Origin: Bradyrhizobium sp. CSA207
GTDB taxonomy: Bacteria; Pseudomonadota; Alphaproteobacteria; Rhizobiales; Xanthobacteraceae
Assembly (NCBI RefSeq): GCF_029051685.1
Contig: NZ_JAACFT010000014.1
Location: 124,001 to 188,000 of the forward strand
Length of the DNA stretch: 64,000 nt
Direction of reading: 5' to 3'
A model generated the notes under the pieces. The model was given only the letters and a program-made list of their open reading frames with translations. It searched no databases and was not told the origin of the DNA. Shown one piece after another: positions 44,138 to 52,613 of the stretch; position 1 is the first letter of the stretch, and each line of letters opens with the position of its first letter. A program made the position numbers and the translations under genes.

Positions 44138-45385
44138 ATGTCACAGCACACGCGCAGGCCGCGATCGGCTCTTTGGGGTATCGCGCTGGCGATCTTGATC
44201 GGATCGGCCGTTGCAGCGCCAAGCAGCGTGCAAGGGCAGAAGCGGTACGATGCCGGCGCGAGCGATACTACCATCAAGATTGGCAATACCGCTCCCTACA
44301 GCGGGCCGCTGTCGTCGAACGGCATCATCGCCAGAACGGAAGGCGCCTATTTCAAGATGATCAACGATGAAGGCGGGATCAACGGCCGCAAGATCGAGTT
44401 TATCTCCTACGACGACGCCTATAGTCCTCCGAAGACCGTTGAGCAGACCCGCAAGCTGATCGAAAGCGACGAGGTTCTTCTTCTCTTCAATCAACTGGGT
44501 ACGCCGACCACCATGTCGGTTATCAAATATGTCAACGCCAAAAAGGTGCCGCAGCTGTTCATCGCGGCCGGAGGAACCATCTTCGGCGATCAGAAGACAT
44601 ATCCGTGGTCGATGGGCTTCCAGCCAAGCTACCAAAGCGAAACACGCATCTACGGCAGGTACCTGCACGACAACTATCCCGCCGGGAAGATTGCCGTTCT
44701 CTCGTCCAACGACGACTTCGGGCGGGACAATATCAAGGGACTGAAGGATGGTCTCGGCGACGCTGTCAGCAACATCGTCGCCGAAGTCACGTATGAGACC
44801 AGCGCGCCGACGATCGATTCCGAATTGGTGAAATTGAAATTCTCGGGCGCAACCGTCTTCGTCAACTTCGCCACGGCGAAATTTGCGGCACAGGCCATCA
44901 AGAAAGCAGCAGAGATCGGCTGGAAGCCCGTGCAGATCCTGCATGGCAACTCGCAGTCTATCAGCGCGGTGTTGAAACCCGCCGGCCTCGAGAACGCCAA
45001 GGACATCATCACGGCGAACTACAGCAAGGATCCTGCTGATATCGTCTGGAAGGATGATCCCGGTTTGAAGCGGTTTTCCGGGTTCATCGACAAATACATG
45101 CCAGGAGAGGACAGGACCAATTTCTATGTGGTCTACGGCTACAATGCCGCCCAGGCGCTCGTCGAGGTCCTCGGGCGGTGCAAGGATGACCTGACACGCG
45201 CCAACATCATGAGGCAGGCCGAGGCGTTGAGCCGGGTTCATCTCGACATGCTGCTCCCGGATGTGACGTTGAACACGTCGCCAGCCGACCACTATCCGAT
45301 CGAGCAGATGCAATTGCAGAAGTTCGACGGACAGAACTGGGTGAGGTTTGGCCCTGCCATTGAAGGAACGCTGAGCGAGAAGTGA
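44138..45385 (+). CDS. Branched-chain-type ABC transporter substrate-binding protein, copy 1
   Basis: This 415-residue protein has an N-terminal signal (about 1-31, ending SAVAAPSSVQG) and a Leu/Ile/Val-binding-type fold: IKIGNTAPYSGPLSSNGIIA, MINDEGGINGRKIEFISYDD, AYSPPKTVEQTRKLIESDEV. Such proteins often bind aromatic acids in catabolic clusters. AGAGGAG precedes the ATG. No LivHMGF permease or ATPase gene is present in the window, so it must share a transporter elsewhere. A paralogue lies at 61827-63035. Confidence 0.9.
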   Translation: MSQHTRRPRSALWGIALAILIGSAVAAPSSVQGQKRYDAGASDTTIKIGNTAPYSGPLSSNGIIARTEGAYFKMINDEGGINGRKIEFISYDDAYSPPKTVEQTRKLIESDEVLLLFNQLGTPTTMSVIKYVNAKKVPQLFIAAGGTIFGDQKTYPWSMGFQPSYQSETRIYGRYLHDNYPAGKIAVLSSNDDFGRDNIKGLKDGLGDAVSNIVAEVTYETSAPTIDSELVKLKFSGATVFVNFATAKFAAQAIKKAAEIGWKPVQILHGNSQSISAVLKPAGLENAKDIITANYSKDPADIVWKDDPGLKRFSGFIDKYMPGEDRTNFYVVYGYNAAQALVEVLGRCKDDLTRANIMRQAEALSRVHLDMLLPDVTLNTSPADHYPIEQMQLQKFDGQNWVRFGPAIEGTLSEK

Positions 45386-45574
45386 AGGCTCCAGTTCGTA
45401 CAAATGGACCCTTGATGGATTGGAGCGAGAGTTCAGGAATTTCAGTTGGTTAGAGGGCGGCGTGTGCACGATGTGTGCACCGGGAGGTCAAATCTTGCGA
45501 CATCCAACGTGAGCAAACTTTCTGAAGTGAGTGGGGCGGTCGCGGAAAGCGCCACTTCTGCATGTGAATAAGCG

Positions 45575-45620
45575 AGGAACTTTGACCCCCATCGGCTTCC
45601 AAGATTGACCCCACACGTGA
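45575..45620. mobile_element. Possible IS21-type terminal remnant
   Basis: Two TTGACCCC repeats (about 45582-45590 and 45605-45612) flank the text ATCGGCTTCC. Tandem GGGGTCAA-type repeats with a GGAAGCCGAT core are, to my recollection, characteristic of the ends of IS21-family elements in rhizobia. No transposase or helper ATPase gene is present. This is a fragment at most. Confidence 0.35.
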
Positions 45621-45670
45621 TGAATTTTTCGCTGACCGTCCAAGGGCTTCGTCATTGATGTCCGGCCCGG

Positions 45671-46090
45671 TCAAACAGCGCGCCGAATGACAGCCAAGAG
45701 CCCGAACAGCCGCTCCAAGTCCTCCTTGAACCAAGTCGGATGCCGCGCTCGCATCGCATTGACCGAGTAAAAGAGAGCGGCTTGCCGCTCAGCAACAGTC
45801 TCCACAGGTATAGGCGCGCGATCTCCATCATGATAGGGAACATGCGACGCCGCGCCTGCACGCTCGCCGAGAAGCCGATCGCGCAGAGCAGGCCTCGGGC
45901 TTGAGCGCTGCGTATGAACGGCGATAGCCGTCTTCGCCAATGCCGTCGACGATGACGTCAAATCCGCCCGGCACAACGCGCGTGAAGTCCTCATGTTGGT
46001 AGTCGATCGGCGTTGTCCCTAGCTCTCCGACGAGCGCCATGTGCTCGCCGCGCACGGTACCCCACAGCTCGAGGCCGGGCTCTGAGGTCG
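45671..46090 (-). pseudogene. Broken quinone oxidoreductase / zinc-type MDR protein
   Basis: On the minus strand the sequence reads ELWGTVRGEHMALVGELGTT, then FDVIVDGIGEDGYRRSYAAL in one frame. It continues in others as MFPIMMEIARLYLWRLL and SVNAMRARHPTWFKEDLERL. These are consecutive parts of the C-terminal half of a quinone oxidoreductase. At least two frameshifts separate them and both ends are missing. The order of the parts is preserved. Confidence 0.65.
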
Positions 46091-46359
46091 TTCACGATTG
46101 CCCTCAGCGTCCGGTTTCACAGTGACGGATCGCGACATCCGGCGCCGCGCGACGATATAAGGGACAAGCCGGCCGATGACTGCGGTCGCCTCATCCAACG
46201 GCGAAGCCTCCGGGAGCGCAAAATTGCAGCAGACGGCCACCGGCGCCGTCTGAGGTTCGGTCCCCTATACCGTAGCGGATTTGACCTCGTCACTCCCTGA
46301 TGTATTATCGAGCGAAGGCCAAACCATGAAATTTGCCGCTGTGAATTGTGGGTGGTCCT

Positions 46360-47310
46360 ATGGAGTGGTCGACAAAAGCGATTGAGGCAGACCGGCCCTT
46401 CGGAAGTTGGGCCGAAGATTTAGCCGACGCTTTCGTTCAGCTCGAACCGCGGAAAATCACCGAGCAACCTTTCCAAGGAATGATCTCGCGAGCAGACGTC
46501 GCGTCAATCCAGATTTCCCGTGTCGAAGCCACAAAGCACGTCGTGCTCCGTTTGCGCTCGCACATCGCGCGAAGCATCGGCGATGTGTACTTTGTCAATC
46601 TCCAGCTCGATGGCGTTGGTCGCTACACTCAGCGCGACCACGTGCAGATCTGCGGACCCGGAGATCTTGCAATCGTCGACACGACGGAGCCATTCGAAAT
46701 CGCGAATTGTCGGAATTTTAGCCTGTTTTGCTTTGCGGTGCCGCGACAGTTATTGCCAAGTGCTCTTGCGGAGCGACCACGGTTGAGGCTTTCCGCTACT
46801 GAGACCGGCCGCGCGCTATCACGGACACTCGCAGGACATGCCGAACTCTGTCTTCGTTCGGAGCCGAACTCGGGAATCTCTGCCTTCGGCGCTCAACATG
46901 TCGTTGACCTGATATCTCATGCTCCTGGCTTTTTGGATGAAAGACCGCCGGAACGGGCTGGTCGGTCTGTCTTGCTGTCGATGATGCTTGACTATATCGA
47001 TCGTCACGGGAACGAGCCCGAGCTGGACGCCGCCACACTCGCGCTGAAATTCCACTGCTCGCAACGATATGTGCACAAGCTGTTCTCCACCACGGGTCGC
47101 TCGGTCGGAGAACACATCAACGGACTGCGGATCCTCGTTTGCACCCGGAATTTGCTGGATCACGCTCATCGACGCGCAACTATTGCGGAAATCGCATTTA
47201 ATGCCGGGTTCCGGGATATTTCTTATTTCAACAGGCTGTTCAAGCGCAGCAGCGGCCTGGCGCCGCGGGAATTTCGACGTTCCATGAGCCGGGCCGACAG
47301 TACACGGTAG
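46360..47310 (+). CDS. AraC-family regulator with AraC-binding-like N-domain
   Basis: This protein of about 316 residues has an N-terminal cupin-like ligand domain of the type in AraC_binding_2 (HVVLRLRSHIARSIGDVYFV, VQICGPGDLAIVDTTEPFEI). A C-terminal double helix-turn-helix follows, with LALKFHCSQRYVHKLFSTTG and TIAEIAFNAGFRDISYFNRL. It precedes the acyl-CoA dehydrogenase pair in the same direction, with a 103-base gap, and may control it. A GTG at 46348 is an alternative start. Confidence 0.86.
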   Translation: MEWSTKAIEADRPFGSWAEDLADAFVQLEPRKITEQPFQGMISRADVASIQISRVEATKHVVLRLRSHIARSIGDVYFVNLQLDGVGRYTQRDHVQICGPGDLAIVDTTEPFEIANCRNFSLFCFAVPRQLLPSALAERPRLRLSATETGRALSRTLAGHAELCLRSEPNSGISAFGAQHVVDLISHAPGFLDERPPERAGRSVLLSMMLDYIDRHGNEPELDAATLALKFHCSQRYVHKLFSTTGRSVGEHINGLRILVCTRNLLDHAHRRATIAEIAFNAGFRDISYFNRLFKRSSGLAPREFRRSMSRADSTR

Positions 47311-47413
47311 GCCAAGAAATCGGTTCACCACCGTCCAAGACTTCCTCTCCTCAGCAAGTTAGTCCTGAGCTGAACGCGGCGGCGTGCCGCCGGAAATGAG
47401 GAAGGCTTCAATC

Positions 47414-48655
47414 GTGATTGATTTCACGCTCACGTCGCAACAGCGCGATCTGCAGCTTACTTCCCGCAAATTTGCCAAGGAGGTCCTCAACGAGGCTGGG
47501 GCGGCCGAGTTGTTGGCGACGCCGGAAGAGCGTTTTCGTGCAACCAAGCCGACCTATGAGGCGATGGTGGCGGCTGGCTATTTGCGCAAGTGCATCCCGA
47601 CACCTGCCGGCGGCGACAATGCCGGCATGACAGATATGGCGATCCTTGCGGAGGAATTTTACAGCGTGAACGCGAGTGTGACGCTGACGATGCTCGGTAC
47701 GGTGCTCGGCCTGTTGCCGCTTCTACTCGGCGGCACCCCAGACCAGTGCATGCGGCTGCTCGGACCGTTTCTCAAAACAAGCGGAGCGCCGCTTGCCGGC
47801 TTCTGCTCCAGCGAACCGGGGGGGAGCGCCAATGCTGCCTCGCCGCCGCCCGGCGAGGGCGTTCGCACCACGGCCCGGCGGGAGGGCGGCAACTGGGTGA
47901 TAAACGGCCGCAAGAAATGGGTGTCGTCGGCCACGGGTTGGAATCGCGAAGGCGCCAACCTTCTCTGCGTGGTGTGCCGAACCGATCCAGCGGCGCTGCC
48001 CGATGCCGCGATGTCCATCATTGCGGTCGAAGGACCGGTAAGGGGCCTTGTATTCGAACGTGCGATCGACACGATCGGTCATCGGGCCCATCTCGTGCCG
48101 CAATTCGGCTTCGAGAACGTCGCGACACCCCACCACAATCTGCTCGGACAGGAGGGTTCGGGGCTCGCGCTGACGGCTGGAGCATTCACGGGCACCGCAG
48201 CACTAGTTGGTATCCTCGGCGTCGCGTTGATGCGCGCCGCCTTCGAGTTTGCGCTTCATTTTGCTCGCACAGAAAAGCGCGGCGGCGTTCACGCGATCAT
48301 CGAGCACCAGGCGGTCGGATACGCTCTGGCCGATGCAAAGACCACGATCGAAGCGGCGCGCTATCTCAGCTGGCGCGCCTGCCACGCACTCGACAGGCAG
48401 TCGCCGTCGGCCGAAGAGCTTGCGGTTCAGGCAAAGATTTTCGGCTCCGAGGCCGCGGTGCGCGTGATCACCGATCTCATGCGCGTGGTCGGCATCGACA
48501 GCTATGATCATGAGGTGCCATTCGCCCGTCTGCTGCAGGATGCGCTCGCGCTGCCGATCTTCGACGGCGGCAATATGGGCATCCGACGGCGGCAGCTCCA
48601 CACGATGTTCAAGCGAAGCGACTATGATCCACTTGCTGCAAGCGGGGCGGCGTAG
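47414..48655 (+). CDS. Acyl-CoA dehydrogenase family protein, tandem copy 1
   Basis: This protein of about 413 residues has the acyl-CoA dehydrogenase fold: an N-terminal helical domain (YEAMVAAGYLRKCIPTPAGG), the flavin-binding middle with SEPGGSANAASPPPGEGVRT and NGRKKWVSSATGWNREGANL, and a helical C-terminus with EHQAVGYALADAKTTIEAAR. Members oxidise acyl-CoAs or act as flavin hydroxylases. The GTG at 47414 is chosen: GAGGAAGG precedes it and it aligns with the start of copy 2. The ATG at 47396 is an alternative. Confidence 0.85.
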   Translation: MIDFTLTSQQRDLQLTSRKFAKEVLNEAGAAELLATPEERFRATKPTYEAMVAAGYLRKCIPTPAGGDNAGMTDMAILAEEFYSVNASVTLTMLGTVLGLLPLLLGGTPDQCMRLLGPFLKTSGAPLAGFCSSEPGGSANAASPPPGEGVRTTARREGGNWVINGRKKWVSSATGWNREGANLLCVVCRTDPAALPDAAMSIIAVEGPVRGLVFERAIDTIGHRAHLVPQFGFENVATPHHNLLGQEGSGLALTAGAFTGTAALVGILGVALMRAAFEFALHFARTEKRGGVHAIIEHQAVGYALADAKTTIEAARYLSWRACHALDRQSPSAEELAVQAKIFGSEAAVRVITDLMRVVGIDSYDHEVPFARLLQDALALPIFDGGNMGIRRRQLHTMFKRSDYDPLAASGAA

Positions 48656-48694
48656 TGCGTCTGGCTGATGAACTTCCGGTGGGAGGGAAGATCG

Positions 48695-49945
48695 GTGGCC
48701 ATTGATTTTCGACTTACCGCGCGCCAACGCGAACTACAGCTCCAGTCCCGCCAGTTCGCAAGGGAGGTGCTTTCGCCGGCGTTGGAGGCAGAGGCTCTGC
48801 CCACTCCGGAGGAACGGTTTGCCGCGACGAGGCCCGCCTACGAGGCGATGATTGCGGCCGGATTTCTGCGGAAATGCATTCCTCTCTCCGCCGGAGGAGA
48901 GAACGCTGGTCTCATCGATACTGCGATCATGGTTGAGGAGCTCTATGCGGTGAACGCCAGCGTTACCTTGACGTTGATTGGAACCGTGCTTGGACTGTTG
49001 CCACTCTTGATCGGCGGCACGGAGGAGCAGCGGAGCCGGCTGCTGCCTCCGTTCCTCAAACAAACCGGAGCGCCGTTGGCGGGATTTTGCGCCACCGAAC
49101 CGGGCGGCAGCGCCAATGCCGGATCGCCGCCGCCGGGCGAGGGCGTTCGCACCACGGCTACGCTCCTGGGTGACCGGTGGGTTATCGAAGGTCGAAAAAG
49201 CTGGATTTCGTCAGCCACAGGTTGGAATCGCAAGGGCGCAGACATTCTATCCGTACTTTGCCGAACCGATCCTGATGCCCCTCCCGAGCGGGGTATTTCA
49301 GTCATGATCGTGGAGAGCTCCGCATCGGGCCTGGTCTTCGAGCGCGCGATCGATTCGATGGGGCACCGCGCGCACCTCTTGCCGCAGTTCAACCTCCAGG
49401 AAGTCAGCGTCTCCAGAGAAAATGTTTTGGGTAGCCTCGGCGGTGGTCTGGCCCTGACTGCTGCGTGCTTCACTGGCGCAGCGGCCCTGGTCGGAATTTT
49501 CGCCGTGGCGCTGATGCGCGCAGCGTTTGAGTTCACACTGGGCTTCGCGCGCAATGAAAGGCGCGGCGGCATTCACCCCGTCATCGAACATCAAGCGGTC
49601 GGGTACGCGCTGGCGGACGCAAAGATGGCCATCGAAACGACCCGTTGCTTCTGCTGGCGTGCGTGCCAAGCGGTCGACATGCAATCGCCCGGTGCGCAGG
49701 AGCTGGCGATCGAAGCAAAAGTCCATGGTTCGGAAACAGCCGTGCGGGTACTGACGGATCTCATGCGAGTCGTCGGGATAGAGAGCTACGATCGCGCTCT
49801 TCCGCTAGGACGCCTGCTGCAGGATGCGCTCGCGCTTCCTCTGTTTGGCGGAGGTAACATCGGCGTCCGGCGTCGACAGCTCCACGGGATCTTGAAACAG
49901 CCGGGATACGATCCGCTGATGACCAGCGGCGAGGCGGAGGTCTGA
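48695..49945 (+). CDS. Acyl-CoA dehydrogenase family protein, tandem copy 2
   Basis: This protein of about 416 residues is closely similar to copy 1 along its whole length, for example PLAGFCATEPGGSANAGSPP, ISSATGWNRKGAD and EHQAVGYALADAKMAIETTR. The GTG at 48695 follows GGGAGGGAAG. The gap to copy 1 is 39 bases, so the pair is cotranscribed and arose by tandem duplication. Two such proteins could form a heteromer, as in some steroid acyl-CoA dehydrogenases; that is inference. Confidence 0.85.
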   Translation: MAIDFRLTARQRELQLQSRQFAREVLSPALEAEALPTPEERFAATRPAYEAMIAAGFLRKCIPLSAGGENAGLIDTAIMVEELYAVNASVTLTLIGTVLGLLPLLIGGTEEQRSRLLPPFLKQTGAPLAGFCATEPGGSANAGSPPPGEGVRTTATLLGDRWVIEGRKSWISSATGWNRKGADILSVLCRTDPDAPPERGISVMIVESSASGLVFERAIDSMGHRAHLLPQFNLQEVSVSRENVLGSLGGGLALTAACFTGAAALVGIFAVALMRAAFEFTLGFARNERRGGIHPVIEHQAVGYALADAKMAIETTRCFCWRACQAVDMQSPGAQELAIEAKVHGSETAVRVLTDLMRVVGIESYDRALPLGRLLQDALALPLFGGGNIGVRRRQLHGILKQPGYDPLMTSGEAEV

Positions 49946-49979
49946 TTAAGCGGAGCGTCCTTTTTGAACGGGGTGAATC

Positions 49980-50708
49980 ATGAGCACAGAGCAGAAAGTA
50001 GCCGTAGTAACGGGAGCATCTCAGGGGATCGGTGCCGGTATCCTTCAGGCTTTCAGGGATCGCAACTACCGCGTTGTTGCAACATCGCGGTCGATCAAGC
50101 CGGCCTCCGATACAGACATCGTGACCGTACAAGGTGACGTCGGGGTTGCGGACACAGCCGAGAGAGTGTTCAGAACGGCACTCGATAGGTTCGGTCGTGT
50201 CGACACGCTGGTTAACAACGCCGGCATATTCATGGCAAAGCCATTCACGCTTTATTCGCCGAATGACTATGTGATCTACATGTCGACAAACGTGACGGGT
50301 TTCTTTCACATGACTCAGCGTGCCCTGGAATTTATGGGCAAGCAAGGACGCGGCCACGTAGTCACGATCACAACAAGTCTTGTCGACCAGCCGATGAGCA
50401 GCGTCCCGGCCGTGTTGGCCTCTCTCTCAAAAGGAGCGCTAAGCGCAGCAACGAAAGCGCTCGCAATCGAGTATGCGAAGACCGGCGTTCGCATCAACGC
50501 CGTATCACCGGGAATAATCAAGACCCCGATGCACCCGCCAGAAGCGCATCAGGCGTTGGCGGCACTCCATCCAATGGGGCGGATGGGAGAGGTATCCGAC
50601 GTTGTAGACGCGGTTCTTTACCTGGATGGCGCGAAGTTTGTGACAGGTGAGACTCTTCACGTCGACGGAGGGCAAGCTGCTGGCCATCATATGGTGCAAA
50701 GCGCTTAG
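49980..50708 (+). CDS. SDR-family protein lacking the usual catalytic Tyr
   Basis: This 242-residue protein has the short-chain dehydrogenase fold: TGASQGIGAG (11-20), LVNNAGIF (78-84), Ser133 in TITTSLVD, Lys151 in LASLSKGALSAATKALAIEY, and a C-terminal GETLHVDGGQAAGH. The residue four before the Lys, normally Tyr, is Ala147. The protein may be a binding or alternative-mechanism SDR. It starts 34 bases after the second acyl-CoA dehydrogenase gene and probably shares its transcript. Confidence 0.83.
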   Translation: MSTEQKVAVVTGASQGIGAGILQAFRDRNYRVVATSRSIKPASDTDIVTVQGDVGVADTAERVFRTALDRFGRVDTLVNNAGIFMAKPFTLYSPNDYVIYMSTNVTGFFHMTQRALEFMGKQGRGHVVTITTSLVDQPMSSVPAVLASLSKGALSAATKALAIEYAKTGVRINAVSPGIIKTPMHPPEAHQALAALHPMGRMGEVSDVVDAVLYLDGAKFVTGETLHVDGGQAAGHHMVQSA

Positions 50709-50794
50709 CCCGAGATCGACAAGAGTCGCAAAATGAAGGGGTAACGAGGAGCAGGACGAGCGTGTAGGTCGAATCAGCATTCCACAATAATCGA

Positions 50795-50836
50795 TTGGCG
50801 AACGACCGCTGTTGGCGCGAAGCGGACGTTCGCCAA
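50795..50836. repeat. Inverted repeat in the SDR-MFS gap
   Basis: Perfect 10-base arms, TTGGCGAACG (50795-50804) and CGTTCGCCAA (50827-50836), flank a 22-base centre that includes GCTGTTGGCGCG. It lies between convergent genes and may be a terminator or part of an interspersed repeat. No T-run follows. Confidence 0.4.
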
Positions 50837-50954
50837 CAGCAATCATTTGTGCCCAGGAGGCCCACAGGCTGCAATCAGCCGAGTCAAAGAAAGTGTTTGC
50901 AGGGCGACGAGTTCGAGAACGGGCTGAAGAACGAGCGCGAGCGGAAAGCTCAAG

Positions 50955-52592
50955 CTACGAGCGTTCGTCAGACGATCCGAAGGATGCGGCGATGAAGTGA
51001 GTGACCTTAGGCTCCGCCTCCGCGCCAAACTGGCGGATGGCATCCTGCACGACCCTGTCCGCATTGGTCACGCGATGGTGCTGCCGGAGATGCTCAAGCC
51101 AGGATGTGACCATGAAGGTCTCGAGGAAGCGTCCTTTTTCGGCCGCATTCTCGAAGACATCCCAAGCGTATGCGCCATCCCGCCGGCGCTGTTGACCCAA
51201 ATGCCCGACGGCGGCGAGGAATGCGGCACGCTTCTCGGCGGCGACGCGGTACTCGACCGTTACCAATACCGGACCGCGATCGCCATCGGCGTCGATCGCC
51301 AAGACCGGCGTCGGCCAATGCATGGAGGGCGCGAGGTCAACTCCCGCACCGGACAGAAGCTTCCAGTGCCAGGTCGCCGCGATTCCGACGACAGCGCCGG
51401 CCGCGGCGATGAAGTGGGCCACCGGCAAACCGAGCGCCGAGGCAAACTGCCCCCAAAGCGCGCTGCCGGCCGTCATCGCGCCGAAGAACACGGTGACAAA
51501 CATGGCCAGGCCACGGCCACGCACCCAATCCGGCAGGGACATTTGAACCGAGACGTTGAGGGTCGCGAGAACGGCGATCCATGAAACGCCCGCGACCGCG
51601 CAGGCCGCAATGCCGATCGCTGAATGGCGGGCGACGCCCAGCAGGACCAGACTGACCGCCGTGCCGAGTGTGCCTGCCGCAACAAGCCGGTCGGATCCGA
51701 AAGCCGCCTTCATCGAGGGTAGCGTGAAGGCGCCGCCGACGGCGCCGATGCCGATCGCTCCCAGCAAAATGCCGTAGAGCTCGGGGCCGCCCGCGATCTG
51801 ATTGCGTGCGACCAGCGGGAGCAGCGCCCAGTAAGCACTTGCGAAGAAGAAGAACGCTACCGCTCTTATGAGCGTTGCGCGCAAATTCGCATTGTATCGC
51901 GCATGCCGGAAGCCGATCACCAGGGCACCGGTCAGGCGCTCCGGCGGAAGCCCGCTCCCTTGCGACGCCGGCGGCCGCCACCAGAGCAGGGCCCCGATCA
52001 CGGCGAAGTTGCTCAAGGCGTTGATCCAGAACGGCGCCGCGATGCCCAAACCGCCGATGACCACGCCACCCAGCGCAGGTCCGATCGCCCTGCTGATGTT
52101 GACGCCGACGCCGTTGCTCGCCACCGCCGCGGCCAAGTCGTGCTTCGGGACAAGCTGAGGCACGACGGACTGCCATGCCGGTGCTGTGAACGCCGCGCCG
52201 GCGCCCAGCAGGAACGTGAATAGCAACAGGATGGACGGGGTGACGAGGTCGAGCCAGACCAGCACCGCGCTCGCTGCCGCGACGACGGTGAGGACAATCT
52301 CCGCACCGATCAGGAAGCGGCGCTTGTCGACGGTATCCGCCAGGGCCCCCGCGGGGAGCGCGAACAGGAACATTGGAAGGCTGCCCGCAACCTGAACCAA
52401 CGAGACCGTCAGCGGATCGGGATTGAGGCTCGTCATTAGCCATCCGGACGCGGCGTTGTACATCCAGGTGCCGACATTGGCGACGACGGTCGCGATCCAG
52501 ACCACCGTGAAGGCCCGATGACGAAACGCGATCCAGGGAGAGGCGCGCCCCTCGACGTGCGATGCACTGGGTCTTTCGTCAGGATTGGTCAT
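50955..52592 (-). CDS. MFS exporter of the EntS/MFS_3 type
   Basis: This 545-residue protein has about 12 membrane helices in residues 20-400. The first begins FRHRAFTVVWIATVVANVGT, and it includes FALPAGALADTVDKRRFLIG, the MFS loop motif. The last 130 residues are soluble and read VTVEYRVAAEKRAAFLAAVG, then FLETFMVTSWLEHLRQHHRV, a domain common in this subfamily. Such proteins export siderophores or other organics. A LysR gene (frameshifted) lies immediately upstream on the same strand. Confidence 0.87.
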   Translation of the reverse strand: MTNPDERPSASHVEGRASPWIAFRHRAFTVVWIATVVANVGTWMYNAASGWLMTSLNPDPLTVSLVQVAGSLPMFLFALPAGALADTVDKRRFLIGAEIVLTVVAAASAVLVWLDLVTPSILLLFTFLLGAGAAFTAPAWQSVVPQLVPKHDLAAAVASNGVGVNISRAIGPALGGVVIGGLGIAAPFWINALSNFAVIGALLWWRPPASQGSGLPPERLTGALVIGFRHARYNANLRATLIRAVAFFFFASAYWALLPLVARNQIAGGPELYGILLGAIGIGAVGGAFTLPSMKAAFGSDRLVAAGTLGTAVSLVLLGVARHSAIGIAACAVAGVSWIAVLATLNVSVQMSLPDWVRGRGLAMFVTVFFGAMTAGSALWGQFASALGLPVAHFIAAAGAVVGIAATWHWKLLSGAGVDLAPSMHWPTPVLAIDADGDRGPVLVTVEYRVAAEKRAAFLAAVGHLGQQRRRDGAYAWDVFENAAEKGRFLETFMVTSWLEHLRQHHRVTNADRVVQDAIRQFGAEAEPKVTHFIAASFGSSDERS

Positions 52593-52613
52593 GCGTCCTA
52601 CTTTGCCGGCTTG

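Larger units (their letters stand above)
45386..46359. other. Gene-remnant region
   Basis: This stretch of 974 bases has no intact gene. A possible insertion-sequence end lies near 45575-45620 and a broken quinone oxidoreductase lies on the minus strand at about 45671-46090. The remainder up to the AraC gene holds only unsupported frames. Confidence 0.55.

Noticed and set aside
44141..45469. 442-residue minus-strand frame opposite the binding-protein gene.
   Set aside because: It mirrors the coding pattern of the plus-strand binding protein, which has a signal peptide and family motifs.
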